Below are positions 44,178 through 53,150 of a DNA stretch of 64,000 bases, in pieces. This DNA comes from Citrobacter arsenatis (GTDB lineage Bacteria > Pseudomonadota > Gammaproteobacteria > Enterobacterales > Enterobacteriaceae). Location: NCBI RefSeq assembly GCF_004353845.1, contig NZ_CP037864.1:5146001-5210000 (forward strand), written 5' to 3'. The notes below the pieces were generated by a model. It did not search any database. It saw nothing but the letters and a program-made list of their open reading frames with translations, and had not been told where the DNA came from. Positions within the stretch are counted from its first letter, which is position 1; each line of letters opens with the position of its first letter. The translations under genes and the position numbers were made by a program.

Positions 44178-45671
44178 TCAGAACTTCTGCTTTTTCTCCT
44201 CCACTTTTACGCCCTGGGTTGGTAAACCGGTGTCGTAATCGCGTACTACCGGAGAATGTCCGTCTTGCGGGCGTGGGCGGAAAGCGCCCATCCAGCGCGG
44301 TACGGCGTCCGGACGCCACGGACGCAAACTCCACTGATAGGTGCGGAACGGGTCGCGGATTTTATCCATATAGTCCAGCAGAGCGTCGTGCATCTGGCAG
44401 CGAACGTCGGCCAATTGTGGCGAATCTATCAGGTTGTGTAGCTCATCAGGATCGTTTCGTCTGTCATAAAGCTCATCGCTGGTAAACAGATTCAGCACCA
44501 GCTTCCAGTTGTCCGTCACCCAGCAACGTACCGGGATAAATCCGCCAAAACTGTCATGTTCAATCTCATAACGGTTGAACTCCACCATCACACCGCGTGG
44601 TTTTTCAATGTGAAGGATGTTTTCACCCGGCAAAATTTGTGGCTTCTCAATGCCCGCCAGCGCCATCATCGTCGGCAGCAGATCGATATGACTGACCGGC
44701 GTGTCTACCTGCACGGATTCGCCCTGCGGCGGGCGCATAATCAGCGGAATTCGCGTGATGTCGTCATACATCGCCGCCCCCTTGCTGATGAGCTTATGCG
44801 CCCCCATCATCTCACCATGATCGGAGGTATAAATGACCCAGGTATTCTCTCGCTGTTCTGGCGTTAAGGCATGAATCACCCGGCCAATTTGATCGTCAAC
44901 AAAATCGTTGCAGGCAAAATAGAGCGGGTGGTGATAACGTCCGTCGTCACCCACCGGAGATGGCATCGCTTGCGACCACAGGCGATGATGCTCAGGCTTA
45001 TCGCATAAGGTATCCTGCGCTTTCGCGCCCAGATCGTAGTAAAAATCCTGATATTTTTGCAGATACTCCACCGGACAGGTAAACGGGTGATGCGGCTCGT
45101 CGTAGGAAACCACCATCAGAAAGGGTTGGTCATCACGCGCCGGCTGGTGGAGGAAATCAACCGCCCGGTTGCTGATACGATGCGCCCAGGTGAAGGTTTC
45201 ATCGATATTGTTGGCCAGCAAATCCTCCACGCTGTTCAGGCCATTACGCCACAAACCAATCTCTTTTTCCGTCAGTTCTGCGAGATAATTTGCCCCGTCA
45301 TACCAGTAGTCGGCATCCCACTCGGGGGGACACTCGCCGGTACCAAAGTAATCATGCCCGTCGAGATGCCACTTACCGATGTAGCAGGTGTGATAGCCCG
45401 CATCCTTGAAGTAGCGCCCCATGGTGGAAATGTTTTTCCCCGGTGCGACGTTATTGGTCCACGGACCGGACTGGTTGGCATAAATACCGGTAAACAGCCC
45501 CGCGCGGGCCGGGGTGCATACCGGTGAGCAGGTATAAGCGGAATTAAAGCGAATACCTTCCGCCGCCAGGCTATCGATATTATTGGTATTCAGCGGCTTA
45601 CCACTGTAACAGCCGACCATATTGGTCGCCTGAGTGTCGGTCATGATGAACAGAAAATTAGGGCGGGTCAT
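44178..45671 (-). CDS. yidJ: YidJ, Cys-type sulfatase
   Basis: 497 residues, the E. coli length. The sulfatase signature C-x-P-x-R is Cys52-Thr-Pro-Ala-Arg56 in SPVCTPARAGLFTG; Cys52 would become formylglycine. Metal residues include the Asp12 region (FIMTDTQ) and YTSDHGEMMG. There is no signal peptide, so it is cytoplasmic. With the SSS transporter YidK upstream and the maturase YidF nearby it would desulfate an imported organic sulfate. It overlaps yidK by four bases (ATGA). Confidence 0.92.
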   Translation of the reverse strand: MTRPNFLFIMTDTQATNMVGCYSGKPLNTNNIDSLAAEGIRFNSAYTCSPVCTPARAGLFTGIYANQSGPWTNNVAPGKNISTMGRYFKDAGYHTCYIGKWHLDGHDYFGTGECPPEWDADYWYDGANYLAELTEKEIGLWRNGLNSVEDLLANNIDETFTWAHRISNRAVDFLHQPARDDQPFLMVVSYDEPHHPFTCPVEYLQKYQDFYYDLGAKAQDTLCDKPEHHRLWSQAMPSPVGDDGRYHHPLYFACNDFVDDQIGRVIHALTPEQRENTWVIYTSDHGEMMGAHKLISKGAAMYDDITRIPLIMRPPQGESVQVDTPVSHIDLLPTMMALAGIEKPQILPGENILHIEKPRGVMVEFNRYEIEHDSFGGFIPVRCWVTDNWKLVLNLFTSDELYDRRNDPDELHNLIDSPQLADVRCQMHDALLDYMDKIRDPFRTYQWSLRPWRPDAVPRWMGAFRPRPQDGHSPVVRDYDTGLPTQGVKVEEKKQKF

Positions 45672-47383
45672 GCTTTATCCTTAGCGTCAGAGACACAAAG
45701 CGCAGCGGTCAGACGACGCGTCTGCCAAGTGCTGTAAATCAAATACATCATCACTGCCGCCGTAATTGAGTAGCAGAGAATCGTCAGCCATTGCGTGTGG
45801 TATCCGCCGAACTGTGCCAGCCCGGAATAGACGCCAAGCATCGCGGTCAGGATCCCGACGGAGGCAAGTTTGGCGTTTTTCCACGGTTTCATATCTACCG
45901 CGAAAGCATCATGGAATTTAAACGGCGTGGCGCGCGGCTTGATTGCACCGATAACCAGCATGACCACCACGTTGATGCAGAACGTACAGGCCAGAACGTA
46001 AAGGAAGTGAAAGTCGAACTTCACCAGATAGTTAATGGTGATGTAGCTGACAATACCGAGCCCCATGGCGACTTTCGCCGCCAGCGCGGGAATGCGCGGG
46101 AAAAAGAATCCCATAATGATGATGGTCACCAACGGCACGTTATAAATACCGTTGAGCTGTTTCATCCAGCTGTAGAGTCCCTCCGGCGCATTAGCGATCC
46201 ATGGCGCGACCAGCACGGAAATCACCGCAATAAAGAAGCCGAACTTACGCCCAACCCGAACCAGCTGTTCCGGTTGCGCATGTTGATTAATAATCCGCCG
46301 GTAGATGCCCATGCTAAATAAGGTGCTGGCGCTGTTTAAAAAACCATTGAACGTACTGATTACCGCACCGAATAAAACAGCGCCGAAAAAACCAACCAAA
46401 GGAACAGGCAGTACGTTATTTACCAGCGTCGGATACGCCATATCGGCCTTTGGAAGGTCCTGGTAGAGATGAAAAGCAATTAACCCCGGTAATACCAATA
46501 CCAGCGGGTCGAGCATTTTTAATACCGCTGTGAGCAATGCCCCTTTCTGCCCTTCTGACAGGCTTTTGGAGGCCAGCGTACGTTGCACGATGCCCTGATT
46601 AGTACACCAGTAGAAAGTATTCACCAGAATCAGACCGGTAAAAGCGGCGCCGATTGGCAACGGATCGTTCGCCCCGCCAATTGAGTTTAATTTCTCCGCA
46701 TGCACGGTGGTCAGTTGCTCAATGCCTTGTAAAAAGCTGCCTTTGCCCATCGCAATCAGGCCAAACACCGGGACCATCAATCCCCCAATAACCAACCCAA
46801 TGCCATTGATGGAGTCAGCAACCGCCATCGCGCGTAAGCCGCCGATAACCGCATAAATAATCCCGGCAAGGCCCAGCAAAATAACCAGTAACCAGATTGC
46901 GGCGCCCTGAGATATGTTCAGCGATTCACCGATATGAAAAAGGCTGTTCAGCGCCAGCGCCCCTGAATAAAGCACAATCGGCAGGAAGCAGACGCCAGTG
47001 GCAATAAGAAAGCAAAAATCGATAATGATCCGCGTGGTTTTATCGTAACGTTCTTCCAGAAAATCAGGGATCGTCGCAATGCCGCGTTGTAGATAGCGAG
47101 GCAGAAAGATCAGCGCCAGAAAGATAAGCGTCACCGCAGAGGTGACTTCCCAGCCCATGACCGACATTCCGCTTTTGTATGCCTGACCAGACAGTCCAAC
47201 CAACTGCTCGGTTGAAAGGTTGGTTAACATCAGTGACGCCGCAATCACCGGCGCTTTCAACGAACGCCCGGCGAGAAAATATCCTTGTTGCGATCCGGTA
47301 TCCGTCTTCCGTACCTTCCACCAGGTGATTACCGCCACCAGCAGCGTAAAACCCACAAAGCTTAGAATTTGTAGCGTATTCAT
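45668..47383 (-). CDS. yidK: YidK, sodium:solute symporter (SSS/SGLT family)
   Basis: 571 residues, the E. coli length, with about 14 helices. GYFLAGRSLKAPVIAASLMLTNLSTEQLVGLSGQAY near the start is the SGLT-family signature. It would import a sugar or sulfated sugar with sodium; the link to YidJ makes an organic sulfate the best guess. It shares a 166-bp region with the divergent regulator yidL. Confidence 0.92.
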   Translation of the reverse strand: MNTLQILSFVGFTLLVAVITWWKVRKTDTGSQQGYFLAGRSLKAPVIAASLMLTNLSTEQLVGLSGQAYKSGMSVMGWEVTSAVTLIFLALIFLPRYLQRGIATIPDFLEERYDKTTRIIIDFCFLIATGVCFLPIVLYSGALALNSLFHIGESLNISQGAAIWLLVILLGLAGIIYAVIGGLRAMAVADSINGIGLVIGGLMVPVFGLIAMGKGSFLQGIEQLTTVHAEKLNSIGGANDPLPIGAAFTGLILVNTFYWCTNQGIVQRTLASKSLSEGQKGALLTAVLKMLDPLVLVLPGLIAFHLYQDLPKADMAYPTLVNNVLPVPLVGFFGAVLFGAVISTFNGFLNSASTLFSMGIYRRIINQHAQPEQLVRVGRKFGFFIAVISVLVAPWIANAPEGLYSWMKQLNGIYNVPLVTIIIMGFFFPRIPALAAKVAMGLGIVSYITINYLVKFDFHFLYVLACTFCINVVVMLVIGAIKPRATPFKFHDAFAVDMKPWKNAKLASVGILTAMLGVYSGLAQFGGYHTQWLTILCYSITAAVMMYLIYSTWQTRRLTAALCVSDAKDKA

Positions 47384-47549
47384 CTCATAGCCCTTTTTAT
47401 CATTATGTCCCGGTAGCGGTAGGGAAATTTGGAGGTATTACGCACCGGGTCAGGCAGTCAGATTTCCTAAAATAAAAACGTCATATCCCTGAACGGGTTT
47501 TTTCTGTTAAGTTCAGGTTGTTGGCATAATTCTCCGGCGGGAAATTAAA

Positions 47550-48413
47550 ATGAATGGAAAGATGCAAAGTTCGCATGTAAAAAACGAAACTACGTACAAT
47601 ATTCCCCTGTTGATTAACGAAAATGTGATCTCAAGCGGAATTTCATTGATCTCGCTGTGGCACACCTATGCCGACGAACATTACCGGGTTATTTGGCCAC
47701 GCGATAAGAAAAAGCCACTGATAGCTAATTCATGGGTTGCTGTCTATACCGTCCAGGGATGTGGGAAAATCCTGCTAAAAGGCGGTGAACACATAACCCT
47801 CACCGGAAACTGTATAATTTTTTTAAAACCAACAGACATACTGTCTTATCATTGTGAAGGATTAGTATGGGAACAATACTGGATGGAGTTTACACCAACC
47901 AGCATAATGGATATTCCGCTACGGCAACAAAGTATTATTTATAATGGTGATATTTATAATCAGGAGCTGATCGAAGTCTCGCGATTAATAACATCCCCAG
48001 ACTCGATGAAAAATAATCTGGCCGTCGCCTTTCTCACAAAAATAATTTATCAATGGATTTGTCTTATTTACGCCGAAGGTAAAAAAGACCCGCAGAGAAT
48101 ACAGATTGAAAAACTGATTGCCACTCTGCATGCCAGCCTGCAAAGGCGGTGGAGCGTGGCAGATATGGCGGCTACCATCCCCTGTAGCGAAGCCTGGCTA
48201 CGTCGTCTGTTTTTACGTTACACCGGTAAAACGCCGAAGGAATATTATCTCGATGCCCGGCTGGAGCTGGCGCTGTCACTATTAAAGCAGGAGGGAAATA
48301 CGGTCGGACAGGTGGCGGATATGCTTAACTTTTTTGACTCGTTTCATTTCAGTAAAGCCTTTAAACACAAGTTTGGCTATGCACCTTCGGCAGTGCTGAA
48401 ACATGAGAGGTGA
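47550..48413 (+). CDS. yidL: YidL, AraC-family transcriptional regulator
   Basis: 287 residues. The N-terminal cupin-like effector domain (SWVAVYTVQGCGKILLKGGEHITLTGNCIIFLKPTD) is followed by two HTH motifs (WSVADMAATIPCSEAWLRRLFLRYTGKTPKEYY and GQVADMLNFFDSFHFSKAFKHKFGYAPS). It is likely the activator of divergent yidKJ. Composition is more AT-rich than the neighbours. The ribosome site is weak, so an internal start is possible; E. coli YidL is listed as slightly longer. Confidence 0.87.
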   Translation: MNGKMQSSHVKNETTYNIPLLINENVISSGISLISLWHTYADEHYRVIWPRDKKKPLIANSWVAVYTVQGCGKILLKGGEHITLTGNCIIFLKPTDILSYHCEGLVWEQYWMEFTPTSIMDIPLRQQSIIYNGDIYNQELIEVSRLITSPDSMKNNLAVAFLTKIIYQWICLIYAEGKKDPQRIQIEKLIATLHASLQRRWSVADMAATIPCSEAWLRRLFLRYTGKTPKEYYLDARLELALSLLKQEGNTVGQVADMLNFFDSFHFSKAFKHKFGYAPSAVLKHER

Positions 48414-48424
48414 AATGGCGTCTC

Positions 48425-48452
48425 ATCCGGCCTACAGGAGATGCAGGCCGGA
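48425..48452. repeat. REP remnant
   Basis: ATCCGGCCTAC..GCAGGCCGGA, a short inverted fragment of a REP unit between convergent yidL and yidE. Confidence 0.6.
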
Positions 48453-48463
48453 CAATCGCTTTT

Positions 48464-50125
48464 TTAACCCAGCCCCCAGAAGATAACCGCCAGCAGCTGC
48501 GGCGTGATAATCCTCAGGAACATGACCAGCGGGTAAACTGTGGCGTAAGAGAGCGCAGCCGCCCCGCTGGTGGCATGCAGGTTGTTAGCAAATGCCAGCG
48601 CAGGGGGATCGGTCATTGACCCAGCCAACATGCCGCACAGGGTCAGATAGTTCATTTTGACGAAGATACGAGCCAGCAAGCCCACGGTAATCAGCGGAAT
48701 CGCGGTAATGAAAATGCCATAACCCACCCAGCTCAGGCCATCACCCTGCGTTAGGGTGTGAACAAAATCACCGCCTGACTTCAGACCAACCACCGCGAGA
48801 AACAGCACGATCCCCAACTCTCGCAGCGCAAGGTTAGCGCTGGGAGGCATAAACCAGTACAGCTTACCAATGCTGCCAATACGCCCCAAAATCAGGGCCA
48901 TGATCAGCGGACCACCGGCCAACCCCAGTTTCAACGCCACCGGGAAGCCTGGGATGAACAACGGGATAGAACCCAGCAACACACCTAGCCCGATACCGAT
49001 AAATACCGGCAGCATCTGCACCTGCTGCAGTTTTTGCTGTGCGTTACCCACAACATTGGCAACGGCATCAATGGACGAAGGACGCCCCACCAGATTGAGG
49101 ATGTCCCCAAACTGCAGGCTGGCGTCGCTGCTGGCTACCAGCTCAACACCCGCACGGTTCAGACGGGAAATAACCACGTCGTAGCGTTCTTTAAAATGCA
49201 GGTCGCGGATACGTTTACCCAGCACCTGTTCGTTAGTCACCACCACGCGCTCAACGCGTAAATCGGTGCCTCGCGTCGACAACGATGTATCCACCTCCTG
49301 CCCAATCACCACCTGCGCATTGTGCAGATCGCCAGGCTGACCGACCAGGTGTAGCAGGTCGCCCATCTGGATAATCGTCCCGGGCGACGGCACCATCAAT
49401 GTTTCTTCACGTTTCAGACGCGAGCAGATGATTTTATCGCTATTCAGAATCGGGACATCCTGAATCGCCATATTGTTGAGGTTAGGGTTTTCCACACGAA
49501 TGTTCATCGTCTGAATCAGCGCATGCCCGTTGGTCAGGGTGGATTCATGCTGCTGGGCTTCGGCATCGACATTAACGCGAAAAATGAGGCGCATCAGCCA
49601 CATAGTGAGCAAAATCCCGCAGATACCAAAAGGATAAGCCATGGCATAGCTCATCCCCATCTGGTCTACAATATCTGCTGGCGTCCCCAGATCGCGCAGA
49701 ATTTGCTGCCCCGCCCCTAACGCCGGGGTATTGGTTACCGCACCGGAAAATATTCCCAGCACGACGGGAAGGGGAATGGCAAAAATCTTGTGCAGGATCG
49801 CGGTGACCAGGCCACCCATGATGACAATCAGTACGGCAAACAGATTCAGCCGCAGGCCCGAAACGCGCAGTGACGCAAAAAAGCCTGGCCCCACCTGAAT
49901 ACCGATGGTGTAGACGAAAAGAATCAGGCCAAATTCCTGAATAAAATGCAGCATGTCGCCGCTCAGGGTCATCCCTGCCTGATCGACAAAATGCCCGACA
50001 ATAATACCGCCGAACAGCACGCCTCCGATGCCAAAACCAACGCCACGTATTTTTATGTTGCCGATCCATAATCCGACAACTGCTACTAAAGCCAGAACGC
50101 TGACCGTCAATGCTATATCACTCAT
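48464..50125 (-). CDS. yidE: YidE, AspT/YidE-family transporter with TrkA_C domains
   Basis: 553 residues from the ATG at 50125, equal to E. coli YidE; an upstream start would add 32 unrelated residues. Two blocks of five to six membrane helices (YidE/YbjL duplication, each opening near GLILFVYTIGIQVGPGFF and GIVLFLAVVGLKSGGDF) flank two cytoplasmic TrkA_C domains (ILNSDKIICSRLKREE and VVISRLNRAGVELVAS). It is related to the aspartate:alanine exchanger AspT; its own substrate is not established. In E. coli the glv genes and yidP lie between yidL and yidE; they are absent here. Confidence 0.93.
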   Translation of the reverse strand: MSDIALTVSVLALVAVVGLWIGNIKIRGVGFGIGGVLFGGIIVGHFVDQAGMTLSGDMLHFIQEFGLILFVYTIGIQVGPGFFASLRVSGLRLNLFAVLIVIMGGLVTAILHKIFAIPLPVVLGIFSGAVTNTPALGAGQQILRDLGTPADIVDQMGMSYAMAYPFGICGILLTMWLMRLIFRVNVDAEAQQHESTLTNGHALIQTMNIRVENPNLNNMAIQDVPILNSDKIICSRLKREETLMVPSPGTIIQMGDLLHLVGQPGDLHNAQVVIGQEVDTSLSTRGTDLRVERVVVTNEQVLGKRIRDLHFKERYDVVISRLNRAGVELVASSDASLQFGDILNLVGRPSSIDAVANVVGNAQQKLQQVQMLPVFIGIGLGVLLGSIPLFIPGFPVALKLGLAGGPLIMALILGRIGSIGKLYWFMPPSANLALRELGIVLFLAVVGLKSGGDFVHTLTQGDGLSWVGYGIFITAIPLITVGLLARIFVKMNYLTLCGMLAGSMTDPPALAFANNLHATSGAAALSYATVYPLVMFLRIITPQLLAVIFWGLG

Positions 50126-50205
50126 TATCCTGTTCCCTGTGAATAACATCATTAAGTAAATGGATTCTCGCAGAGTACAGTCGCAATGTATGGGTGGTAA
50201 AGCAC

Positions 50206-50232
50206 AAAAAAGCCCCGTCATTTCTGGCGGGG
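50206..50232 (-). terminator. ibpAB terminator
   Basis: GCCCCGCC-AGAAA-TGACGGGGC followed by TTTTTTG on the minus strand, 18 bases after the ibpB stop. Confidence 0.88.
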
Positions 50233-50249
50233 CAAAGGCATGGAGCTAT

Positions 50250-50678
50250 TTAACTCTCTAATGCGGGACGTTCGCTGATGGCGATACGTTGTGGAGCAAT
50301 GGTTTCAGGTTCATTCCGGGTCAAATCAATATGCAGCAAGCCGTTAGTGAAACTTGCGCCGGAGACCTCCATATTTTCAGCCAGCGTGAAGCTCAGGCTG
50401 AACGACTGAGTGACCAGCCCCTGGTGCAACCATTTAGTCTCTTTTTCCGGCTGCTGCGGCGTACCTTTCACGGTCAGGCGCGTGCCTTCCAGTTGAATAT
50501 CCAAATCTTCCTGGCGGAAACCGGCTAACGCAAGGGTAATGCGGTAGTGGTTATCATCGCTCTTTTCGATGTTATATGGCGGGAAGCTCTGGCTTTCACC
50601 GGTGTTTTGCAAGGCATTGGCCAGTTTGTCAAAACCGATCCATTGACGCAGCAGTGGGGATAAATCGTAGTTACGCAT
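50250..50678 (-). CDS. ibpB: IbpB, small heat-shock protein
   Basis: 142 residues with an alpha-crystallin domain (about 35-125; YRITLALAGFRQEDLDIQLEGTRLTVKG). It binds aggregating proteins with IbpA and hands them to DnaK/ClpB. It is the second gene of the heat-shock operon, 92 bp after ibpA, with GAAGGAGATTATT before the ATG; that gap may carry a second thermosensitive structure, as reported for ibpB leaders. Confidence 0.95.
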   Translation of the reverse strand: MRNYDLSPLLRQWIGFDKLANALQNTGESQSFPPYNIEKSDDNHYRITLALAGFRQEDLDIQLEGTRLTVKGTPQQPEKETKWLHQGLVTQSFSLSFTLAENMEVSGASFTNGLLHIDLTRNEPETIAPQRIAISERPALES

Positions 50679-50770
50679 AATAATCTCCTTCTAAGAAGCG
50701 AGTAGGTACCTTTCGGCTCCCTGACGGCAAGCCGATGACTTAGCAGGGCCGCCTGAAGCGGCCCACAGAA

Positions 50771-51184
50771 TTAGTTGATTTCGATACGGCGCGGCTTGTT
50801 CGCTTCAGGAATCACGCGCTCAAGATCGATATACAGCAGACCATTCACCAGGTTTGCGCCGCGAACATGAATGTTCTCCGCTAACTGGAACTTACGTTCG
50901 AAGTTGCGCTCGGCAATCCCCTGATACAGGTAAGTACGTTCTTTTTGATCGTCCGCATGAGCGCCTTTCACCACCAGCAGATTGTCCTGGGCAGTAATTT
51001 CCAGCTCGCTTTCAGCAAAACCGGCAACGGCAATCGCAATGCGGTAATGGTTTTCGTCTACCAGCTCAACGTTATACGGAGGGTAGCCACCATTGCTCTG
51101 GCCCTGATTGTTTTCCAGCAGGTTAAACAGGCGATCAAAACCAATAGCAGAACGGTACAGCGGGGATAAATCAAAGTTACGCAT
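50771..51184 (-). CDS. ibpA: IbpA, small heat-shock protein
   Basis: 137 residues from the ATG at 51184, equal to E. coli IbpA and nearly identical in sequence (MRNFDLSPLYRSAIGFDRLFN). The alpha-crystallin domain is followed by the C-terminal RRIEIN, which carries the I-x-I anchoring motif used in oligomer assembly. It sequesters misfolded proteins at inclusion bodies and represses its own translation in E. coli. Sigma-32 promoter and a long leader precede it. Confidence 0.97.
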   Translation of the reverse strand: MRNFDLSPLYRSAIGFDRLFNLLENNQGQSNGGYPPYNVELVDENHYRIAIAVAGFAESELEITAQDNLLVVKGAHADDQKERTYLYQGIAERNFERKFQLAENIHVRGANLVNGLLYIDLERVIPEANKPRRIEIN

Positions 51185-51281
51185 AATCAATAGCTCCTGA
51201 AATCAGCGAGAATAATCGACCTTCCATCATGGACAGGTCAGGTAGCCAGGACACCCATCAGGCATGTCCTTCATTCGTCTA
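51185..51281 (-). promoter_or_regulatory. ibpA 5' leader with ROSE-like RNA thermometer
   Basis: About 97 bases between the predicted transcription start and the ATG, ending CUGAUUUCAGGAGCU-AUUGAUU before AUG. The CGCUGAUUUC stretch can pair across the AGGAG, the arrangement of ROSE elements described for enterobacterial ibpA, which hide the ribosome site at low temperature. Identified by position and the local complementarity; no folding was computed. Confidence 0.75.
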
Positions 51282-51287
51282 CACTCT

Positions 51288-51317
51288 AAAAATGGGTCTT
51301 AATACAAACTTTTCAAG
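51288..51317 (-). promoter_or_regulatory. Sigma-32 heat-shock promoter of ibpAB
   Basis: CTTGAAAA (51310-51317 on the minus strand), 13 bp, then CCCATTTTT (51288-51296). Both elements fit the sigma-32 consensus CTTGAAA / CCCCATNT with the normal spacing. Confidence 0.88.
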
Positions 51318-51489
51318 CGTATTCATCTGACTTTTTTTGCAGTTTGTTGTCTATTGCATACACTGGGGAGAGCAGTTGTTATCGTTAAATCGCGATAGCC
51401 GCCACAGTGCGACGAAATGGTGATGTTATTTTCGCAACGGATCGCTTTAACTCACCATGCAAACACGATGAATAACAGATGAATAAATG

Positions 51490-51822
51490 ATGATAAAAAA
51501 AATGTTGGTAACACTGACAATGTGCAGCGGGATGGCATTAGTGAGCGGCTGCTCCAGCATTATGTCGCATACAGGGGGCAAGGAAGGGACGTATCCTGGC
51601 ACGCGCGCCAGCGCCACAATGATTAGCGAAAGCGATACAAACTGGGGAACCAAGTCGCTGGCGATTCTGGATATGCCGTTTACTGCCGTACTGGATACGG
51701 TATTGCTTCCGTGGGATCTCTTTCGCAAAGATAACTCGGTGAGATCCCGCGTAGAAAAGAGCGAGAAGGGTACACAGGCCACAAACGCCGTTATTCCCCC
51801 GGCTGAAATGACCGCGCCTTAA
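51490..51822 (+). CDS. yidQ: YidQ, DUF1375 lipoprotein
   Basis: 110 residues from the ATG at 51490 (an adjacent ATG at 51487 gives one more). Lipobox LVSGC puts the lipidated Cys at residue 21, followed by Ser, which favours outer-membrane sorting. GGKEGTYPGTRASATMI and AILDMPFTAVLDTVLLPWDL are family signatures. Divergent from ibpA. Its stop is one base from the stop of yidR. No role is known. Confidence 0.9.
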   Translation: MIKKMLVTLTMCSGMALVSGCSSIMSHTGGKEGTYPGTRASATMISESDTNWGTKSLAILDMPFTAVLDTVLLPWDLFRKDNSVRSRVEKSEKGTQATNAVIPPAEMTAP

Positions 51823-51823
51823 G

Positions 51824-53050
51824 CTAGCGTCCGGTTTCTGTCACCCATAACTGACGGAAACCTTCGACGTCTTCCATCCACGCAACCTGTCCACCATCAG
51901 GAGAGAAAATGATCGCGTCGGCCGATGGCGGGTTGCCGTGATGGTCCGTTAAAAAATCAATCTCTCCCGTCTGAGCATCACAACAGGCGATTTTGTTCTC
52001 CAGTACGAATCCCAACCATTTCCCCGACGGATGCCAGTTGAATGCTGACTGAATATCCGTGGTACAGCGGGTAAGCTGACGCGGCTCCCCTCCTTGTGGG
52101 GAAATCAGCCACAGTTGCACAACGCCACGGTCATCGCGCATTAAAAACGCAATCTCAGAGGATTGTGGATTACTACGCACCCAGTGGCGCGGCTGGTTAA
52201 CCAGCCCCGGAAAGGCACGCTCATGAGTAAACGTCAGGCGGCGTTGAGTTATGCCGGATGGCGGCGCAGGCATTGTCGCCTCTGTGCCCTCCAGCGGCGC
52301 GTCACCCGCTCGTTTCCAGCCGCTTTCATCCTGTGGCAACTCAACAATAAACAGCTCCGGCACTTTCTCACCAGTGGCTGACAGCGTATCGCCGATAAAC
52401 GCCAGTCTGCTTTCCCCTACCCAGCCCTCTTCATAGGCGCGGTTAATCTCATCGCTCCCCGGCTTTGGCGTTGGTGTCGTCTGGCTCACCAGCACGCACC
52501 AGTGGCTCCCGCTGTATTCACGGGGATGCTGCGCGAATACCTTCACCGGTCCATACGGCACTGCCACACCGACGTTGCGTAAATCGAGCGCCGGAGAGCG
52601 CTCATGCAGCACATGGTCGTTATAGGTGAAGCTAACAAACTCGCCGTTCGGACTAAAAACATGTACATGACTGCCGCCGCGCAGCGCGCCCGGCGTATAT
52701 GGCGCAGTAATATCCATCGCATCCAGATTCTCCACCCTGGTCTGCGTAACAATCACCCCGCGCCGATGATGGAAGTCGTAATGCCATGTTTCATCAGGAT
52801 TTTCAGGCCCATGAATAAATACATATTTTTCCGACTTTGGATGAACGGTCACCACGCCAACGTGCGATCCCTGAGTAGCCCGGTAAATCACCTCCAGCTC
52901 GCCAGTATGAATATTGACGCGCTCAATTGTTTCGCCGGTAAAGGAGGCGCCGGAAGGGCGCACATCAAAGACCAGCCACTGGCTGTCCGGTGTCCAGGTA
53001 TTGATATTGGTAAGCTGATGATTACGCGGCGTAAAGGTGATTTGCTTCAT
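51824..53050 (-). CDS. yidR: YidR, beta-propeller-like protein (DUF3748)
   Basis: 408 residues, close to the 415 or so of E. coli YidR. Repeated blade-like segments (TPDSQWLVFDVRPSG, SPNGEFVSFTYNDHV, NPQSSEIAFLMRDD, HPSGKWLGFVL, SPDGGQVAWMED) are those of WD40/TolB-type propellers. No signal peptide, so cytoplasmic. It converges on yidQ with one base between stops and is divergent from cbrA. Enzymatic role unknown. Confidence 0.9.
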   Translation of the reverse strand: MKQITFTPRNHQLTNINTWTPDSQWLVFDVRPSGASFTGETIERVNIHTGELEVIYRATQGSHVGVVTVHPKSEKYVFIHGPENPDETWHYDFHHRRGVIVTQTRVENLDAMDITAPYTPGALRGGSHVHVFSPNGEFVSFTYNDHVLHERSPALDLRNVGVAVPYGPVKVFAQHPREYSGSHWCVLVSQTTPTPKPGSDEINRAYEEGWVGESRLAFIGDTLSATGEKVPELFIVELPQDESGWKRAGDAPLEGTEATMPAPPSGITQRRLTFTHERAFPGLVNQPRHWVRSNPQSSEIAFLMRDDRGVVQLWLISPQGGEPRQLTRCTTDIQSAFNWHPSGKWLGFVLENKIACCDAQTGEIDFLTDHHGNPPSADAIIFSPDGGQVAWMEDVEGFRQLWVTETGR

Positions 53051-53150
53051 GGGATGCCCTGATACAAGACGATTTCAGCAATCATACTTCACAAGCACTT
53101 CACTTTCAGGCTTTAGCGTATCGCCATCTTCATTTTTTGCGGACAGAAAG

